Assembly: GCF_900169265.1 (NCBI RefSeq)
Contig: NZ_FXYX01000011.1
Location: 37,431 to 101,430, forward strand
Source of the DNA: Brevibacterium iodinum ATCC 49514
GTDB taxonomy: Bacteria; Actinomycetota; Actinomycetes; Actinomycetales; Brevibacteriaceae
Reading direction: 5' to 3'
Length of the DNA: 64,000 nucleotides
Positions 36,185 to 45,737 of the stretch are shown here, in pieces. Position numbers and translations under genes: made by a program. Every line of letters starts with the position of its first letter. Positions within the stretch are counted from its first letter, which is position 1. The notes under the pieces were generated by a model. That model saw only the letters and a program-made list of their open reading frames with translations, was not told where the DNA came from and searched no databases.

Positions 36185-37183
36185 TCACTGGTTCGCTGAG
36201 ACGGGCACGCGGGACAGCACCCGACCGATGAGATCGGCAGCCAGGTCTGCGTCGTCTCCGTCGCGGGGGATGATGCGGTGGGCGAGGATGTACGGGGCCA
36301 GAGCCTGCACATCGTCGGGGGTGACGAAGGTGCGCCCCGACAGTGCCGCTCGGGCCTTCGCCGCCCGCAGCAGATGGACGCCGCCGCGCGGGGAGCTGCC
36401 GAGCAGGATCGCCTGATCGTTGCGGGTGGCATGGAGGATCGCCACGATGTACTCGCGCAGCTGCCGGCTCGCGGAGACATGGCGGACGATGGTGCGGGCC
36501 TGAGTGATCTGCTCGAGGTTCGTCACCGCGGCAGCGGTCTCGAGGGGATCGTTCTGGATCTGGTTGTCCAGCAGATCGACCTCATCGGACGTCGCCGGAT
36601 ATCCCAGGGAGATGCGGGTGAGGAAGCGGTCGCGCTGCGCCTCGGGCAGAGCGTAGGTGCCCTCCATGTCGATCGGATTCTGAGTGGCGACGACGATGAA
36701 TGGCGTGGGCATCGGATAGGTCTGCCCGTCGATCGTCGCCTGACCCTCGGCCATGCACTCGAGCATCGCCGACTGCGTCTTCGGGGACGCGCGATTGATC
36801 TCGTCGGCGATGACGATGTTCGCGAACACCGGTCCCTGTCGGAACTCGAAGTGACGAGTCTCCTGGTTGAACAGGTTCACACCCACGACGTCGGTGGGCA
36901 GCAGGTCCGGAGTGAACTGGATACGGCGCACGGAACCGTCGACGACCTTGCCCATGGCACGGGCCAACAGGGTCTTGCCGACGCCGGGGACGTCTTCGAG
37001 GAGGACATGTCCGCCGGCGAGCAGTGCGATGAGCGAGAGCCCGACGGCCTCATCCTTGCCCTCGAGCACCGAGTTCATCGCGGTACGTGCCCGCGAGGTC
37101 AGATTCTGCACCCACTCGATGTGTTCGGCGCCGATCACGGAATTGGTCTGTGTACCTTCTTGGCTGGTCGACATACCCTCCAT
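36185..37183 (-). CDS. MoxR-family AAA+ ATPase
   Basis: 332 residues. Walker A DVPGVGKT is at 64-71, Walker B IVIADEINRA follows, and the sensor ATQNPIDMEGTYALPEAQ is typical of MoxR. These ATPases act as chaperones for DUF58 and von Willebrand-domain partners, here the next gene. ATG 37183 (after AAGGGA) or ATG 37174 are both possible starts. Upstream lies a dense array of GTGG boxes oriented toward this gene, so it may share MraZ control with the division cluster. Confidence 0.9.
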   Translation of the reverse strand: MEGMSTSQEGTQTNSVIGAEHIEWVQNLTSRARTAMNSVLEGKDEAVGLSLIALLAGGHVLLEDVPGVGKTLLARAMGKVVDGSVRRIQFTPDLLPTDVVGVNLFNQETRHFEFRQGPVFANIVIADEINRASPKTQSAMLECMAEGQATIDGQTYPMPTPFIVVATQNPIDMEGTYALPEAQRDRFLTRISLGYPATSDEVDLLDNQIQNDPLETAAAVTNLEQITQARTIVRHVSASRQLREYIVAILHATRNDQAILLGSSPRGGVHLLRAAKARAALSGRTFVTPDDVQALAPYILAHRIIPRDGDDADLAADLIGRVLSRVPVSANQ

Positions 37184-37248
37184 TGTCCCTTAAAGCCCGC
37201 ACCCCAGCCACACGAGTTTCTTTCAGCTTCGTCACTCCCTTCTCCTCC

Positions 37249-37348
37249 CCACTCCCACTCCCTCCCCGAGGCGCCCCACCCCACTCCCCACCACCCTCCC
37301 CACTTTCCTCCACGCGGACCCTCCACTTTCCTCCCCACTCGCCTCCAC
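37249..37348 (-). promoter_or_regulatory. Minus-strand array of MraZ-like GTGG boxes
   Basis: On the minus strand, GTGG occurs at 37348, 37338, 37326, 37313, 37303, 37294, 37291, 37284, 37279, 37258 and 37252 (5' base given). The pairs 37348/37338 and 37313/37303 are spaced exactly 10 bp, as GTGGAGGAAAGTGGGG. MraZ proteins bind direct GTGG-type repeats at helical spacing. Confidence 0.55.
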
Positions 37349-37494
37349 TCCGGTGCGGGGAATCGCCTGCGATCCCTGGATTCTCGCGGATCTGCGCCGT
37401 TCTCATCGTCCTCGCCGAGGCGGCCCACCGCCTTCGCAGGCCCGCCGTTCTTCCCTCATCCGACACTCCCGCGACGCGGCTTCGAGAAAGTTTA

Positions 37495-37509
37495 CCCACT
37501 TTCCTCCAC
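37495..37509 (-). promoter_or_regulatory. Isolated pair of GTGG boxes
   Basis: Minus-strand GTGGAGGAAAGTGGG: two boxes 10 bp apart, the same unit as in the longer array 150 bp away. Confidence 0.5.
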
Positions 37510-37546
37510 CTATCTGACCTGGGAAAACAATGAGTCAGGAGCATCA

Positions 37547-37592
37547 GTGGGGCGAAAAGCTGGAATATGTGGAGGGAAGTGGAGTACTGTGG
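37547..37592 (+). promoter_or_regulatory. Plus-strand MraZ operator upstream of mraZ
   Basis: GTGGGG at 37547, GCTGG at 37559, then GTGG at 37569, 37579 and 37589 with strict 10-bp spacing, ending about 40 bp before the mraZ start. This is the arrangement known for MraZ autoregulation in other bacteria. Confidence 0.65.
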
Positions 37593-37633
37593 TTGCTATC
37601 GGAGCCGATGGGTTTCGAAAGGGGTGAGACGAC

Positions 37634-38065
37634 ATGTTCTTGGGCACTCATATGCAGAAGCTCGACGACAAAGGTCGCCTCATCCTGCCCGCAAAGTTCC
37701 GCGAGGAGCTGTCGCCCGGACTCGTTCTTACCCGTGGCCAGGAGAACTGCCTCACCCTGTTCCCCACCACGGAGTTCGAAGCCGAGCACGCGCGAATCCA
37801 GAACGCGCCGAAGACGAATAAGGAAGCCCGCGATTACCAGCGTGTGTTCCTGTCGGCGGCATTTGCGGACCAGCCGGACAAACAGGGACGCATCACGGTC
37901 CCGAACATATTGCGGCAGTACGCATCACTCGATCGGGAAGTCGCAGTGATCGGCATGGGCAACCGAGTCGAGATCTGGGATGCACCGACCTGGGAGGACT
38001 ACCTCGTCGGCGCTCAGCAGGCCTTCGCCGAACGCGAAGAGGAGGTGATCCCCGGAGTGATCTGA
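37634..38065 (+). CDS. mraZ: Transcriptional regulator MraZ
   Basis: 143 residues with two AbrB-like (MraZ) beta domains; DDKGRLILPAKFRE and DKQGRITVPNILRQYA are the two DXXXR signature strands. MraZ forms a ring and represses its own dcw operon through tandem GTGG boxes, which lie just upstream here. ATG 37634 follows GAAAGGGGTGAG. It heads the division and cell-wall cluster. Confidence 0.95.
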   Translation: MFLGTHMQKLDDKGRLILPAKFREELSPGLVLTRGQENCLTLFPTTEFEAEHARIQNAPKTNKEARDYQRVFLSAAFADQPDKQGRITVPNILRQYASLDREVAVIGMGNRVEIWDAPTWEDYLVGAQQAFAEREEEVIPGVI

Positions 38066-38105
38066 TTCTGCTCGGGTTTGATCCTTGCCCGCCGTGCTCG
38101 AGTTT

Positions 38106-38120
38106 CGGGGAACTTCCCCG
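38106..38120. promoter_or_regulatory. Perfect inverted repeat between mraZ and rsmH
   Basis: CGGGGAA-C-TTCCCCG is a perfect 7-bp inverted repeat with one central base, followed by TTT. It could be an operator, or a short hairpin (five pairs, five-base loop) acting as an attenuator in the 165-bp gap. Confidence 0.4.
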
Positions 38121-38230
38121 TTTCCGAAGCTCGGACGTCCTGACACACTTCCCCGGTGGCAGGGCCACGGCGGTCAAGGTTCTGGCTCCAGCAGCGCACC
38201 TCCGACCACCCCCGTATGAAGGACCCACGA

Positions 38231-39193
38231 ATGACAGCTCAGCACGTACCGGTGCTCCTGACGCGCGTGGTCGAACTCATCGGCGTCGGAGTCGAAGCCG
38301 CCAGGGAGGCCGGACTCACCCCGGTCGTCGTCGACGGCACACTCGGAATGGGCGGGCACGCCGAAGCAGTCCTCACGGCCTTCGACGATGTCCACCTCGT
38401 CGGCATCGACCGTGATCTGCAGGCCATCGACATCGCCACGAAACGCCTGGCCCCCTTCGCCGACCGAATCGATATCGTCCACGCAGTCGACGACGAGCTG
38501 CCCGATGTGCTGGCCGACCTCGGCATCGCAGAGATCAGCGCGATCCTGCTCGACCTGGGAGTGTCCTCGCTGCAGCTCGACGAGGACGAACGCGGATTCT
38601 CCTACTCCCGGCCGGCGCCCCTGGACATGCGCATGGACCGCACCCAGGAGCTCACCGCCGAGAAGGTGCTGGCCACCTACTCGGAATCCGAACTGCGCCG
38701 CATCCTCCGCGAATACGGCGAGGAGAAGCTCGCCGGCAAGATCGCGAAGATCATCGTCACCGACAGGGTCGACACCCCGTGGGAGACATCGGATCAGCTC
38801 GCGGCCATGCTCTCCCGAGTGATCCCGCAGACGAAGAAGAAGTCGCATCCCGCTAAACGCACCTTCCAGGCCCTGCGCATCGAGGTCAACGACGAGCTCG
38901 GGGTGCTGCGCACCGCACTGCCGGCGGCATTGGAAGCGCTGCACATCGGGGGAGTGGCCGTCATCGAGTCCTACCAGTCGCTGGAGGACACGATCGTGAA
39001 GAAGACCTTCCGAGCGGCCACGATCTCCTCGGCACCGCCGGATCTGCCGGTCGTGCCCGAAGAGCACCAGCCCTGGCTGACCGAGATCATCCGGGGCGCC
39101 GAAATGGCTGATGAACAAGAAGCAGAGACGAACCCGCGGGCGGCAAGCGTCCGACTGCGGGCAGTGCAGAAGATCAGGGAGGCACGATCGTGA
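38231..39193 (+). CDS. rsmH: 16S rRNA (cytosine-1402-N4)-methyltransferase
   Basis: 320 residues. HVPVLL at the N-terminus, the SAM-binding VVDGTLGMGGHAEAVL and the downstream LDLGVSSLQLDEDERGFSY and TFQALRIEVNDEL are RsmH signatures. It methylates N4 of C1402 in 16S rRNA. ATG 38231 follows AAGGA by seven bases. The last four bases overlap the ftsL start. Confidence 0.95.
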   Translation: MTAQHVPVLLTRVVELIGVGVEAAREAGLTPVVVDGTLGMGGHAEAVLTAFDDVHLVGIDRDLQAIDIATKRLAPFADRIDIVHAVDDELPDVLADLGIAEISAILLDLGVSSLQLDEDERGFSYSRPAPLDMRMDRTQELTAEKVLATYSESELRRILREYGEEKLAGKIAKIIVTDRVDTPWETSDQLAAMLSRVIPQTKKKSHPAKRTFQALRIEVNDELGVLRTALPAALEALHIGGVAVIESYQSLEDTIVKKTFRAATISSAPPDLPVVPEEHQPWLTEIIRGAEMADEQEAETNPRAASVRLRAVQKIREARS

Positions 39194-39756
39194 GCAATTC
39201 CTCGGCAAGAGCTGGTCAGCATAACTTCCCCGAACGTCCTCGCCGGCTCGAAGAGGCCGGTGGTCAACAGGGCGGTGCGAAGCTGCGGCTGCTCAAATTC
39301 GAACTGCCGAAGTCCCGTCTGCCCTTCTCCATGCTGTGCGTGGGGATCCTGCTGGCCACCCTCGTGGCCGTGCTGCTGCTCAACATATTCGTCGCCAACA
39401 CCTCCTACAAGGTCGACCAGCTGACGAGTGAGAAGGAAGCCCTGGCCGAGCAGAAAGACCGCCTCGTCGAGGACAACTCGTACCGCGAATCCCCGCAGAA
39501 CATCTCCCTGGCCGCCGAAGAGCTCGGTCTCGTCCGTGATTCCTCACCCGAGTTCCTCGATGCGAAGACCGGGAAGATGATCGACGCCCCCGGAATCGAC
39601 GTCAGCGGTGAGAAAGAGCCCACAGTCGTGCCCGGCCCGCGCGCCGATACACGAGATGACATCCGACCCAATCTACGATCGGATGAGAAGCTCCCGGTCG
39701 TCGGGGGCAGCCCGAGCCAGGACGTGGCGGCTCCGAGCCAGGAGGCGCCGAAGTAG
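39190..39756 (+). CDS. ftsL: FtsL-like division protein
   Basis: 188 residues. A basic N-terminal region, one membrane span (about 45-70) and a coiled-coil stretch (VDQLTSEKEALAEQKDRLVEDN) followed by a disordered Pro/Ser-rich tail match FtsL in topology; primary sequence is poorly conserved in this family, so position between rsmH and ftsI carries the call. FtsL forms the FtsQLB complex that activates septal FtsWI. GTG 39190 overlaps the rsmH stop. Confidence 0.8.
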   Translation: MSNSSARAGQHNFPERPRRLEEAGGQQGGAKLRLLKFELPKSRLPFSMLCVGILLATLVAVLLLNIFVANTSYKVDQLTSEKEALAEQKDRLVEDNSYRESPQNISLAAEELGLVRDSSPEFLDAKTGKMIDAPGIDVSGEKEPTVVPGPRADTRDDIRPNLRSDEKLPVVGGSPSQDVAAPSQEAPK

Positions 39757-39831
39757 TCCGAGCTCACCGGGACCAGGGAACGGCCTGACCGAAACATTCG
39801 CCGACCACGTCAAGGACCGAGGACTCCAGCT

Positions 39832-41613
39832 ATGGGCTCAGCCAAGACCCGACTGAAGAAGAAGCGCGAGGGCGGTGGCCCCAATCTGCGGTGGCGGATG
39901 GGCTTCATCGCCGCGGTGTCGGTCCTCGTCCTCCTCATCACCTCCGTGCGCCTCGTATCCATCCAGGGTATGGACTCGATGAAGCTGGCTGAGAAGGCGC
40001 TGTCGAACCGACTCGTCACCCGGACCCTGCCTGCCGATCGCGGACAGATTCTGGCCGCCGACGGCACCGTGCTCGCTGACAGCGTCTCCCGCTACCAACT
40101 CGTCGTCGATCAGCAGAACGTCGCCCAGTACGAAGTCGACGGCAAACTCGTCGGAGCCTGGGGCGCAGCCGAAGCACTGTCGAAGCCGCTGAAGACCGAC
40201 CCTGGTGTGCTCTATCCGAAACTCGTCGGCGACAAACGCTGGAACCCCGTCGCCAAGGGACTGACCTCGGAAACTTGGAGCGCGGTGAAGAAACTCGAGG
40301 TCCTCGGCATCTCCGCCGAGGAGTACTCGGTGCGCTCTTACCCTGCCGGGGGAGTCGCCGGAAACCTCGTCGGGTTCCTCAGCTCCGATGGCACGGCTCA
40401 GGCCGGTCTCGAATCGGCCTATGACGAACAGCTGTCGGGCAAGGACGGCCAGCAGCAGTACGAACGCGGAGCACGCGGAGAGATCATCCCGCTCGGCGAC
40501 AACAACATGAAGGACGCCGTTGACGGCCAGGGGCTGCAGACGACGATCGACCCGGCGATGCAGTACTACGCTCAGCAGGCCATCGAAGAGCAGCGGAAGA
40601 AGCACGAAGCCGAATCCGCCTCGATCGTCATCAAAGAGATCAAGACGGGACGCATCATCACCGCCGCGGATGCTCCCACCGTCGACCCGAACTCTCCGGG
40701 CAAGGTCGACGGGCCCGACCGCGGTTCGCGCATCTTCACCGACATGTTCGAGCCCGGTTCGACCGCGAAGATGGTCACCGCCGCAGCACTGCTGGACCAG
40801 GGTCTCGTCACTCCCGAACAGGAGTTCACCGTCCCGGACAAGTGGAAGGCACCGAACGACGAGGAGTTCCGCGACTCCCACGAACACCCCGATGAGAAGC
40901 TCACATTCGCGGGCATCCTCGCCGAATCCTCGAACACCGGCACCGTGCTGGCAGGCAAGGAACTCACCGAGGCCCAGCGCTACGAATACATGAAGAAGTT
41001 CGGCTTCGGCACCAGTTCGGGAATCGACTTCCCGGCCGAGACCTCGGGCATTCTGCATCCGTACGAGGAGTGGGACGGACGCACGAAGTACACCGTGATG
41101 TTCGGTCAGGGCGTGGCCGCGAACGCGATCCAGACCACCGATGTCATCTCCACCATCGCCAACGGGGGAGTCCACGTGCCCTCCCGCCTCGTCGACGGAA
41201 TGATCTCCCCGAACGGACGCACCATCTCCACCCCCGCAGGAGAGAAGGAACGCGTCGTCAGCAAGAAAGCCGCCGACGAGACCCTGCGGATGCTCGAAGG
41301 CGTCGTGGCCGAAGGCACGGGCAAGTCCGCCCAGGTCTCCGGCTACAGGGTCGCAGGAAAGACCGGCACCGCGCAGGCGCCGGCAGCCGAGGGCGGAGGC
41401 TATGACGGATACACCGCCTCCTTCGTCGGCGTCCTGCCCGCCGAAGATCCCGAACTCGCGATCTCCGTGACTTTGCAACGTCCTCGGAACGGCTACTACG
41501 GTGGACAGGCCGCAGCCCCCGTGTTCTCCGATGTCGCGGGCTTCGCCATGCGGCATCTCAAGATCCCACCGTCGACGCAGAAGCCCGACCTGCCCGCCCG
41601 AGAATGGAAATGA
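39832..41613 (+). CDS. ftsI: Septal penicillin-binding protein (class B transpeptidase)
   Basis: 593 residues. One N-terminal membrane span is followed by a dimerisation domain and a transpeptidase domain with the nucleophile in PGSTAK (SxxK), SSN in AESSNTG and KTGTAQ. It crosslinks septal peptidoglycan with FtsW. A 75-bp gap separates it from ftsL. The stop overlaps the murE start. Confidence 0.95.
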   Translation: MGSAKTRLKKKREGGGPNLRWRMGFIAAVSVLVLLITSVRLVSIQGMDSMKLAEKALSNRLVTRTLPADRGQILAADGTVLADSVSRYQLVVDQQNVAQYEVDGKLVGAWGAAEALSKPLKTDPGVLYPKLVGDKRWNPVAKGLTSETWSAVKKLEVLGISAEEYSVRSYPAGGVAGNLVGFLSSDGTAQAGLESAYDEQLSGKDGQQQYERGARGEIIPLGDNNMKDAVDGQGLQTTIDPAMQYYAQQAIEEQRKKHEAESASIVIKEIKTGRIITAADAPTVDPNSPGKVDGPDRGSRIFTDMFEPGSTAKMVTAAALLDQGLVTPEQEFTVPDKWKAPNDEEFRDSHEHPDEKLTFAGILAESSNTGTVLAGKELTEAQRYEYMKKFGFGTSSGIDFPAETSGILHPYEEWDGRTKYTVMFGQGVAANAIQTTDVISTIANGGVHVPSRLVDGMISPNGRTISTPAGEKERVVSKKAADETLRMLEGVVAEGTGKSAQVSGYRVAGKTGTAQAPAAEGGGYDGYTASFVGVLPAEDPELAISVTLQRPRNGYYGGQAAAPVFSDVAGFAMRHLKIPPSTQKPDLPAREWK

Positions 41614-43184
41614 TGCGCTTTTCACAGCTGCTGCCGATCGCACCCGGCACCCTCCACGGTGACCCCGAGACAGAGGTCACCGGAGTCTCCCATGACTCGC
41701 GTGCGGTCTCACCCGGTCAGCTCTACGCCGCCCTGCCGGGAGCGAACGTCCACGGTGCGAAGTTCGCCCCCGAGCTGATCCGATCCGGGGTCGACGCCAT
41801 CCTCACCGACGACGCCGGCTGGCAGCTCATCACCGAAGCGCTGAGCACGGACGAGGCGGACCGGGGCCTGCTCGCCGGTGTCACCGCTCTCATCGTCGAA
41901 GCGCCCCGCGCCGTGCTCGGGTTCGTCTCCGCCGCCGTCTACGGGACCACCTCGGTGCCGGAGCTCATCGGAGTCACGGGAACGAACGGGAAGACGACGA
42001 CGACCTACCTGGCCGACGGGATGCTCGCGGCACTGGGCCATCGCACCGCCGTCATCGGCACGGTCGCCATCCTCATCGCCGGTGACACCGTGCCCAGCGT
42101 GCGCACCACGCCGGAGGCCCCCGAGCTGCATGCCCTGTTCAAGAAGATGCGCGCGGCCGAGGTCGACACCTGTGCGATGGAGGTCTCCTCCCACGCGCTC
42201 ATCCAGCACCGCGTGGACGGGGCTCACTTCAGCGTCGCAGGGTTCACGAACCTGTCCCAGGACCACCTCGACTTCCACAACACGATGGAGGAGTACTTCG
42301 AGGCCAAGGCCCAGCTGTTCACCCGCACATTCTCCGATAAGGCCGTCATCGTCGTCGAAGACGAATGGGGCGAGCGGATGACGGAGGCCGCGCAGGTGCC
42401 CGTGCGCACTCTGGGACGCGACGACCGCAGCCAGTGGCGCATCGAACACACCCCGGGCGAATCGGACTTCGTGCTCCACCTCGACGACGGGGAGAGCATC
42501 CGGCTCCGCTCACCGCTGCCCGGCGATTTCAACGTCACGAATACGGCCCTGGCAGCCTCGATGCTCATCGAGGCCGGCGTCAGCGCCGAAGAGATCGATG
42601 CGATCGGTCGCAGCTTCGCGGCCACGGTGCCCGGACGGATGGAGATCATCGACGTCTCCGGTCCGCGGGCGCTGAGCGAATCCCACCCGGAGATCCTGCC
42701 GCGCGCCATCGTCGACTATTCGCACACCCCCGACGCGATCGCGAAGGCACTGGCGACGCTCCACGCCGACTCCGATGAGCTCATCATCGTCTTCGGCGCC
42801 GGAGGAGACCGTGATCGCGGCAAGCGCTTCGGCATGGGGCAGGCGGCGGCACGTGAAGCCGATGTGATCGTTCTCACCGACGATAACCCGCGCACCGAGG
42901 ATCCCGACACGATCCGCGCTGCCGTCAGGCAGGGAATCGACGCCGAGGTGGATGCGGGACGGGCCCGTGTGAAAAAGATCATCGAGGTCCCCGACCGCGG
43001 TGCCGCCATCGACGAGGCGATTGCCGAAGCAGACGCCTCGGCGACCGTGCTCATCGCGGGCAAGGGCCATGAGACAGGCCAGACCGTGGGCACCACGGTC
43101 ACCGATTTCGACGACCGGGCCAGGACACGCTCAGCGCTGTCCATGCGACTGGGCGGCGCACAACCAGGTAAAGTTCACAGATGA
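41610..43184 (+). CDS. murE: UDP-MurNAc-L-Ala-D-Glu:meso-diaminopimelate ligase
   Basis: 524 residues. The ATP site [10 protein letters not shown] is near residue 122, and the DNPR motif near 425 (LTDDNPRTEDP) is the signature for meso-diaminopimelate rather than lysine, so the peptidoglycan of this organism should carry meso-DAP. ATG 41610 gives an ATGA overlap with ftsI; ATG 41604 or 41613 are close alternatives. One base separates it from murF. Confidence 0.95.
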   Translation: MMRFSQLLPIAPGTLHGDPETEVTGVSHDSRAVSPGQLYAALPGANVHGAKFAPELIRSGVDAILTDDAGWQLITEALSTDEADRGLLAGVTALIVEAPRAVLGFVSAAVYGTTSVPELIGVTGTNGKTTTTYLADGMLAALGHRTAVIGTVAILIAGDTVPSVRTTPEAPELHALFKKMRAAEVDTCAMEVSSHALIQHRVDGAHFSVAGFTNLSQDHLDFHNTMEEYFEAKAQLFTRTFSDKAVIVVEDEWGERMTEAAQVPVRTLGRDDRSQWRIEHTPGESDFVLHLDDGESIRLRSPLPGDFNVTNTALAASMLIEAGVSAEEIDAIGRSFAATVPGRMEIIDVSGPRALSESHPEILPRAIVDYSHTPDAIAKALATLHADSDELIIVFGAGGDRDRGKRFGMGQAAAREADVIVLTDDNPRTEDPDTIRAAVRQGIDAEVDAGRARVKKIIEVPDRGAAIDEAIAEADASATVLIAGKGHETGQTVGTTVTDFDDRARTRSALSMRLGGAQPGKVHR

Positions 43185-43185
43185 T

Positions 43186-44652
43186 ATGAAGCGACTGACT
43201 GCAGCCGAAATCGCAACCGCCCTGAGCGGCGAGTTGTACGGCATCGACCCCGAGACCCCATTGACCACCGGTGTGGTGACCGACTCGAGAGAAGTCGGAC
43301 CCGGCGATATCTACGTCGCCCGCCGAGGCGAGAGCTTCGACGGCATCGAATTCGCCGCCGCCGCCGTCGAGGCGGGAGCGGCCCTGATCATCGGCGAATC
43401 CGTCCCCACCATCGACGACGAACCGCTGCCGGTCGTCGTCGTCGCCGATGCCACCGAAGCGCTCGGCCAGCTGGCCAAGCACAGCATCGAAGGCCTGCGC
43501 ACAGACGGCGAACTCACCGTCATCGCGATCACCGGATCCGTCGGCAAGACCACGGTGAAGGACCTCGCCGCGGATCTGCTCTCGGGTGAGGCGGAGACCG
43601 TGTGGCCGCCGAACTCCTATAACAACGAGGTCGGAGTCCCGCTGACGGCTCTGCGGGCGGTCGAATCCACCCGTTTCCTCGTCCTCGAGATGGGGGCTCG
43701 GTCGATCGGCAACCTCGCCTATCTGACCAGCCTCATCCGCCCCGATATCGCCGTCGAGCTGGCCGTGGGCACCGCCCACTCCGGAGTCTTCGGTTCGATC
43801 GAGAACACCGCGCGGGCGAAGGCCGAACTCGTCGAGTCCCTGACGGCCGGATCCACCGCCGTGCTCAACGCCGACGACACCCGCGTGTCGGCGATGCGTG
43901 AGGTGCTCGCTTCGGACGTGACGACCTTGTGGTTCTCACAGCGTGAGTCCCTGCCCGAATGGGTCGGCGCCGACGATCTGATCGTGCGCGGCACCTCGGT
44001 GTCCACGGATTCCTCCGGTCATCCGACGTTCACCCTTACCCTGCCCGGTGAGGAGCCCCGCGATGTGCGCCTGGCGCTCATCGGCGAACACCATGTCGGC
44101 AACGCTCTGGCGGCAGCCGCCATCGCCCACGCCTGCGGCGTCGCGGCCAGGTCGATCGTCACCACCCTGTCGACCTCCTCGGCGGCCAGCCGCTGGCGCA
44201 TGGAGCTCATCGATTCGCCGTCGGGCGTGACAGTGCTCAACGACGCCTACAATGCGAACCCCGAATCCATGCGGGCTTCGCTGAAGACCCTGGCCTCGAT
44301 GGGCCGCGGTGATGAGGAGACCAGCCCGCGTCGCACCTTCGCCGTGCTCGGCGAGATGCTCGAACTCGGGTCCGATTCGGTGTCCGCGCACTCGGACATC
44401 GGCGAACTCGTCGTGCGCCTCAACATCACTCGCACCATCGTCGTGGGAGAAGGCGCGAAGCCGATCTTCAACGCTGCGAACCTCGAAGGCTCCTGGGGCA
44501 ACGAGGCGGCCTGGGTCGCCACCGCGGCTGAGGCGAAAGATCTTCTCAACGCCGAACTCGCTCCCGGCGACATCGTTCTGTTCAAATCCTCCCGCGATGC
44601 CGGTCTGCGCTACCTGGGAGACGAAATCGCCGGAGTATCGGGGGCCCAATGA
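43186..44652 (+). CDS. murF: UDP-MurNAc-tripeptide:D-Ala-D-Ala ligase
   Basis: 488 residues. The P-loop [10 protein letters not shown] is near residue 117, with the Mur-ligase central [10 protein letters not shown] and the C-terminal [17 protein letters not shown]. It adds D-Ala-D-Ala to complete the pentapeptide. ATG 43186 starts one base after the murE stop. The ddl gene that makes its substrate is not in this cluster. Confidence 0.95.
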   Translation: MKRLTAAEIATALSGELYGIDPETPLTTGVVTDSREVGPGDIYVARRGESFDGIEFAAAAVEAGAALIIGESVPTIDDEPLPVVVVADATEALGQLAKHSIEGLRTDGELTVIAITGSVGKTTVKDLAADLLSGEAETVWPPNSYNNEVGVPLTALRAVESTRFLVLEMGARSIGNLAYLTSLIRPDIAVELAVGTAHSGVFGSIENTARAKAELVESLTAGSTAVLNADDTRVSAMREVLASDVTTLWFSQRESLPEWVGADDLIVRGTSVSTDSSGHPTFTLTLPGEEPRDVRLALIGEHHVGNALAAAAIAHACGVAARSIVTTLSTSSAASRWRMELIDSPSGVTVLNDAYNANPESMRASLKTLASMGRGDEETSPRRTFAVLGEMLELGSDSVSAHSDIGELVVRLNITRTIVVGEGAKPIFNAANLEGSWGNEAAWVATAAEAKDLLNAELAPGDIVLFKSSRDAGLRYLGDEIAGVSGAQ

Positions 44653-45737
44653 TTGCCGTACTGCTCGCAGCCTGCCTGGCTCTCATCTTCGCCCTCGTCG
44701 GGACCCCGCTGTTCATCCGGGTGCTCGTCAAGAAGGGGTACGGCCAGTTCGTCCGTGACGACGGTCCAACCTCGCACGCGACGAAGCGCGGAACCCCGAC
44801 CATGGGCGGAGTCGTCATCATCGGCGCCGCTGTGCTCGCCTACCTGCTCGGACACCTGTTCACCGGTTCCGTGCCCACGGCGTCCGGCCTGCTCGTGCTG
44901 TGGCTGGCTGCGGGACTGGCGGTCGTCGGATTCCTCGACGACTTCATCAAGATCAAGAAGCAGCGGTCTCTGGGCCTGCGCCCGATGCCGAAGCTCATCG
45001 GCCAGGCCTTCGTCGGAATCTCGTTCGCCGTGCTCGCGCTGCAGTTCCCGAACTCCTTCGGCGAGACCCCGGCGTCGACGAAGGTGTCGTTCATCCGCGA
45101 CACGAACCTCGATCTCGCATTCGGCTCGGCGGTCCTCGGCCTCATCCTGTTCGTCATCTGGGCGAACCTCATCGTCACCGCAGTCTCGAACGCGGTGAAC
45201 CTCACCGACGGCCTCGACGGTCTCGCCGCCGGCGCCTCGGTGGTCGTCTTCGCCGCCTATGTCGTCATCGGCACCTGGCAGTCGACCCAGAACTGCAACC
45301 TCATGTCCGAGGCCACGAACGCCTGCTACTACATGCGCGACCCGCGCGACCTCGCCATGGTCGCCGGCGCCATGGCCGCGGCCTGCTTCGGCTTCCTGTG
45401 GTTCAACACCTCGCCGGCGAAGATCTTCATGGGCGACACCGGTTCGCTGGCCATCGGCGGTGCCTTCGCCGGACTGGCGATCATGTCGCGCACCGAGCTG
45501 CTGCTCATCGTCCTCGGCGGACTCTTCGTCATCATCACCCTGTCGGTGATCATCCAGGTCGCTTCCTTCAAGACCACCGGCAAACGCGTGTTCCGCATGG
45601 CGCCCCTGCAGCACCACTTCGAACTCAAGGGCTGGGCCGAAGTGACGATCGTGGTGAGGTTCTGGATCATCGCGGCCCTCTTCGTCATCGCCGGAATCTG
45701 CCTGTTCTACGCCGATTGGGTGGCGCGCATTGGCTGA
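44649..45737 (+). CDS. mraY: Phospho-N-acetylmuramoyl-pentapeptide transferase
   Basis: 362 residues and ten membrane spans. [30 protein letters not shown] and [13 protein letters not shown] supply the Mg2+-binding aspartates; the HHxE-type motif is in [11 protein letters not shown]. It makes lipid I on undecaprenyl phosphate. The ATG overlaps the murF stop (ATGA). Confidence 0.95.
   Translation: MIAVLLAACLALIFALVGTPLFIRVLVKKGYGQFVRDDGPTSHATKRGTPTMGGVVIIGAAVLAYLLGHLFTGSVPTASGLLVLWLAAGLAVVGFLDDFIKIKKQRSLGLRPMPKLIGQAFVGISFAVLALQFPNSFGETPASTKVSFIRDTNLDLAFGSAVLGLILFVIWANLIVTAVSNAVNLTDGLDGLAAGASVVVFAAYVVIGTWQSTQNCNLMSEATNACYYMRDPRDLAMVAGAMAAACFGFLWFNTSPAKIFMGDTGSLAIGGAFAGLAIMSRTELLLIVLGGLFVIITLSVIIQVASFKTTGKRVFRMAPLQHHFELKGWAEVTIVVRFWIIAALFVIAGICLFYADWVARIG

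Larger units (their letters stand above)
37184..37633. promoter_or_regulatory. Divergent moxR/mraZ control region
   Basis: 450 bp without a gene. Much of 37240-37350 is pure pyrimidine on this strand because it consists of GTGG-type boxes on the other strand. A second pair of boxes sits at 37495-37509 and a plus-strand set at 37547-37592. The mraZ ribosome site GAAAGGGG lies near 37616-37624. TGCTATCGG near 37594 is a weak candidate extended -10 for mraZ. Confidence 0.6.

Noticed and set aside
37230..37350. Pyrimidine-rich tract as a simple low-complexity or triplex sequence
   Set aside because: Its structure is explained better by repeated GTGG boxes with 10-bp phasing on the other strand.
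39838..41643. A 601-codon minus-strand frame opposite ftsI
   Set aside because: It is an antisense shadow of a gene with intact transpeptidase motifs.
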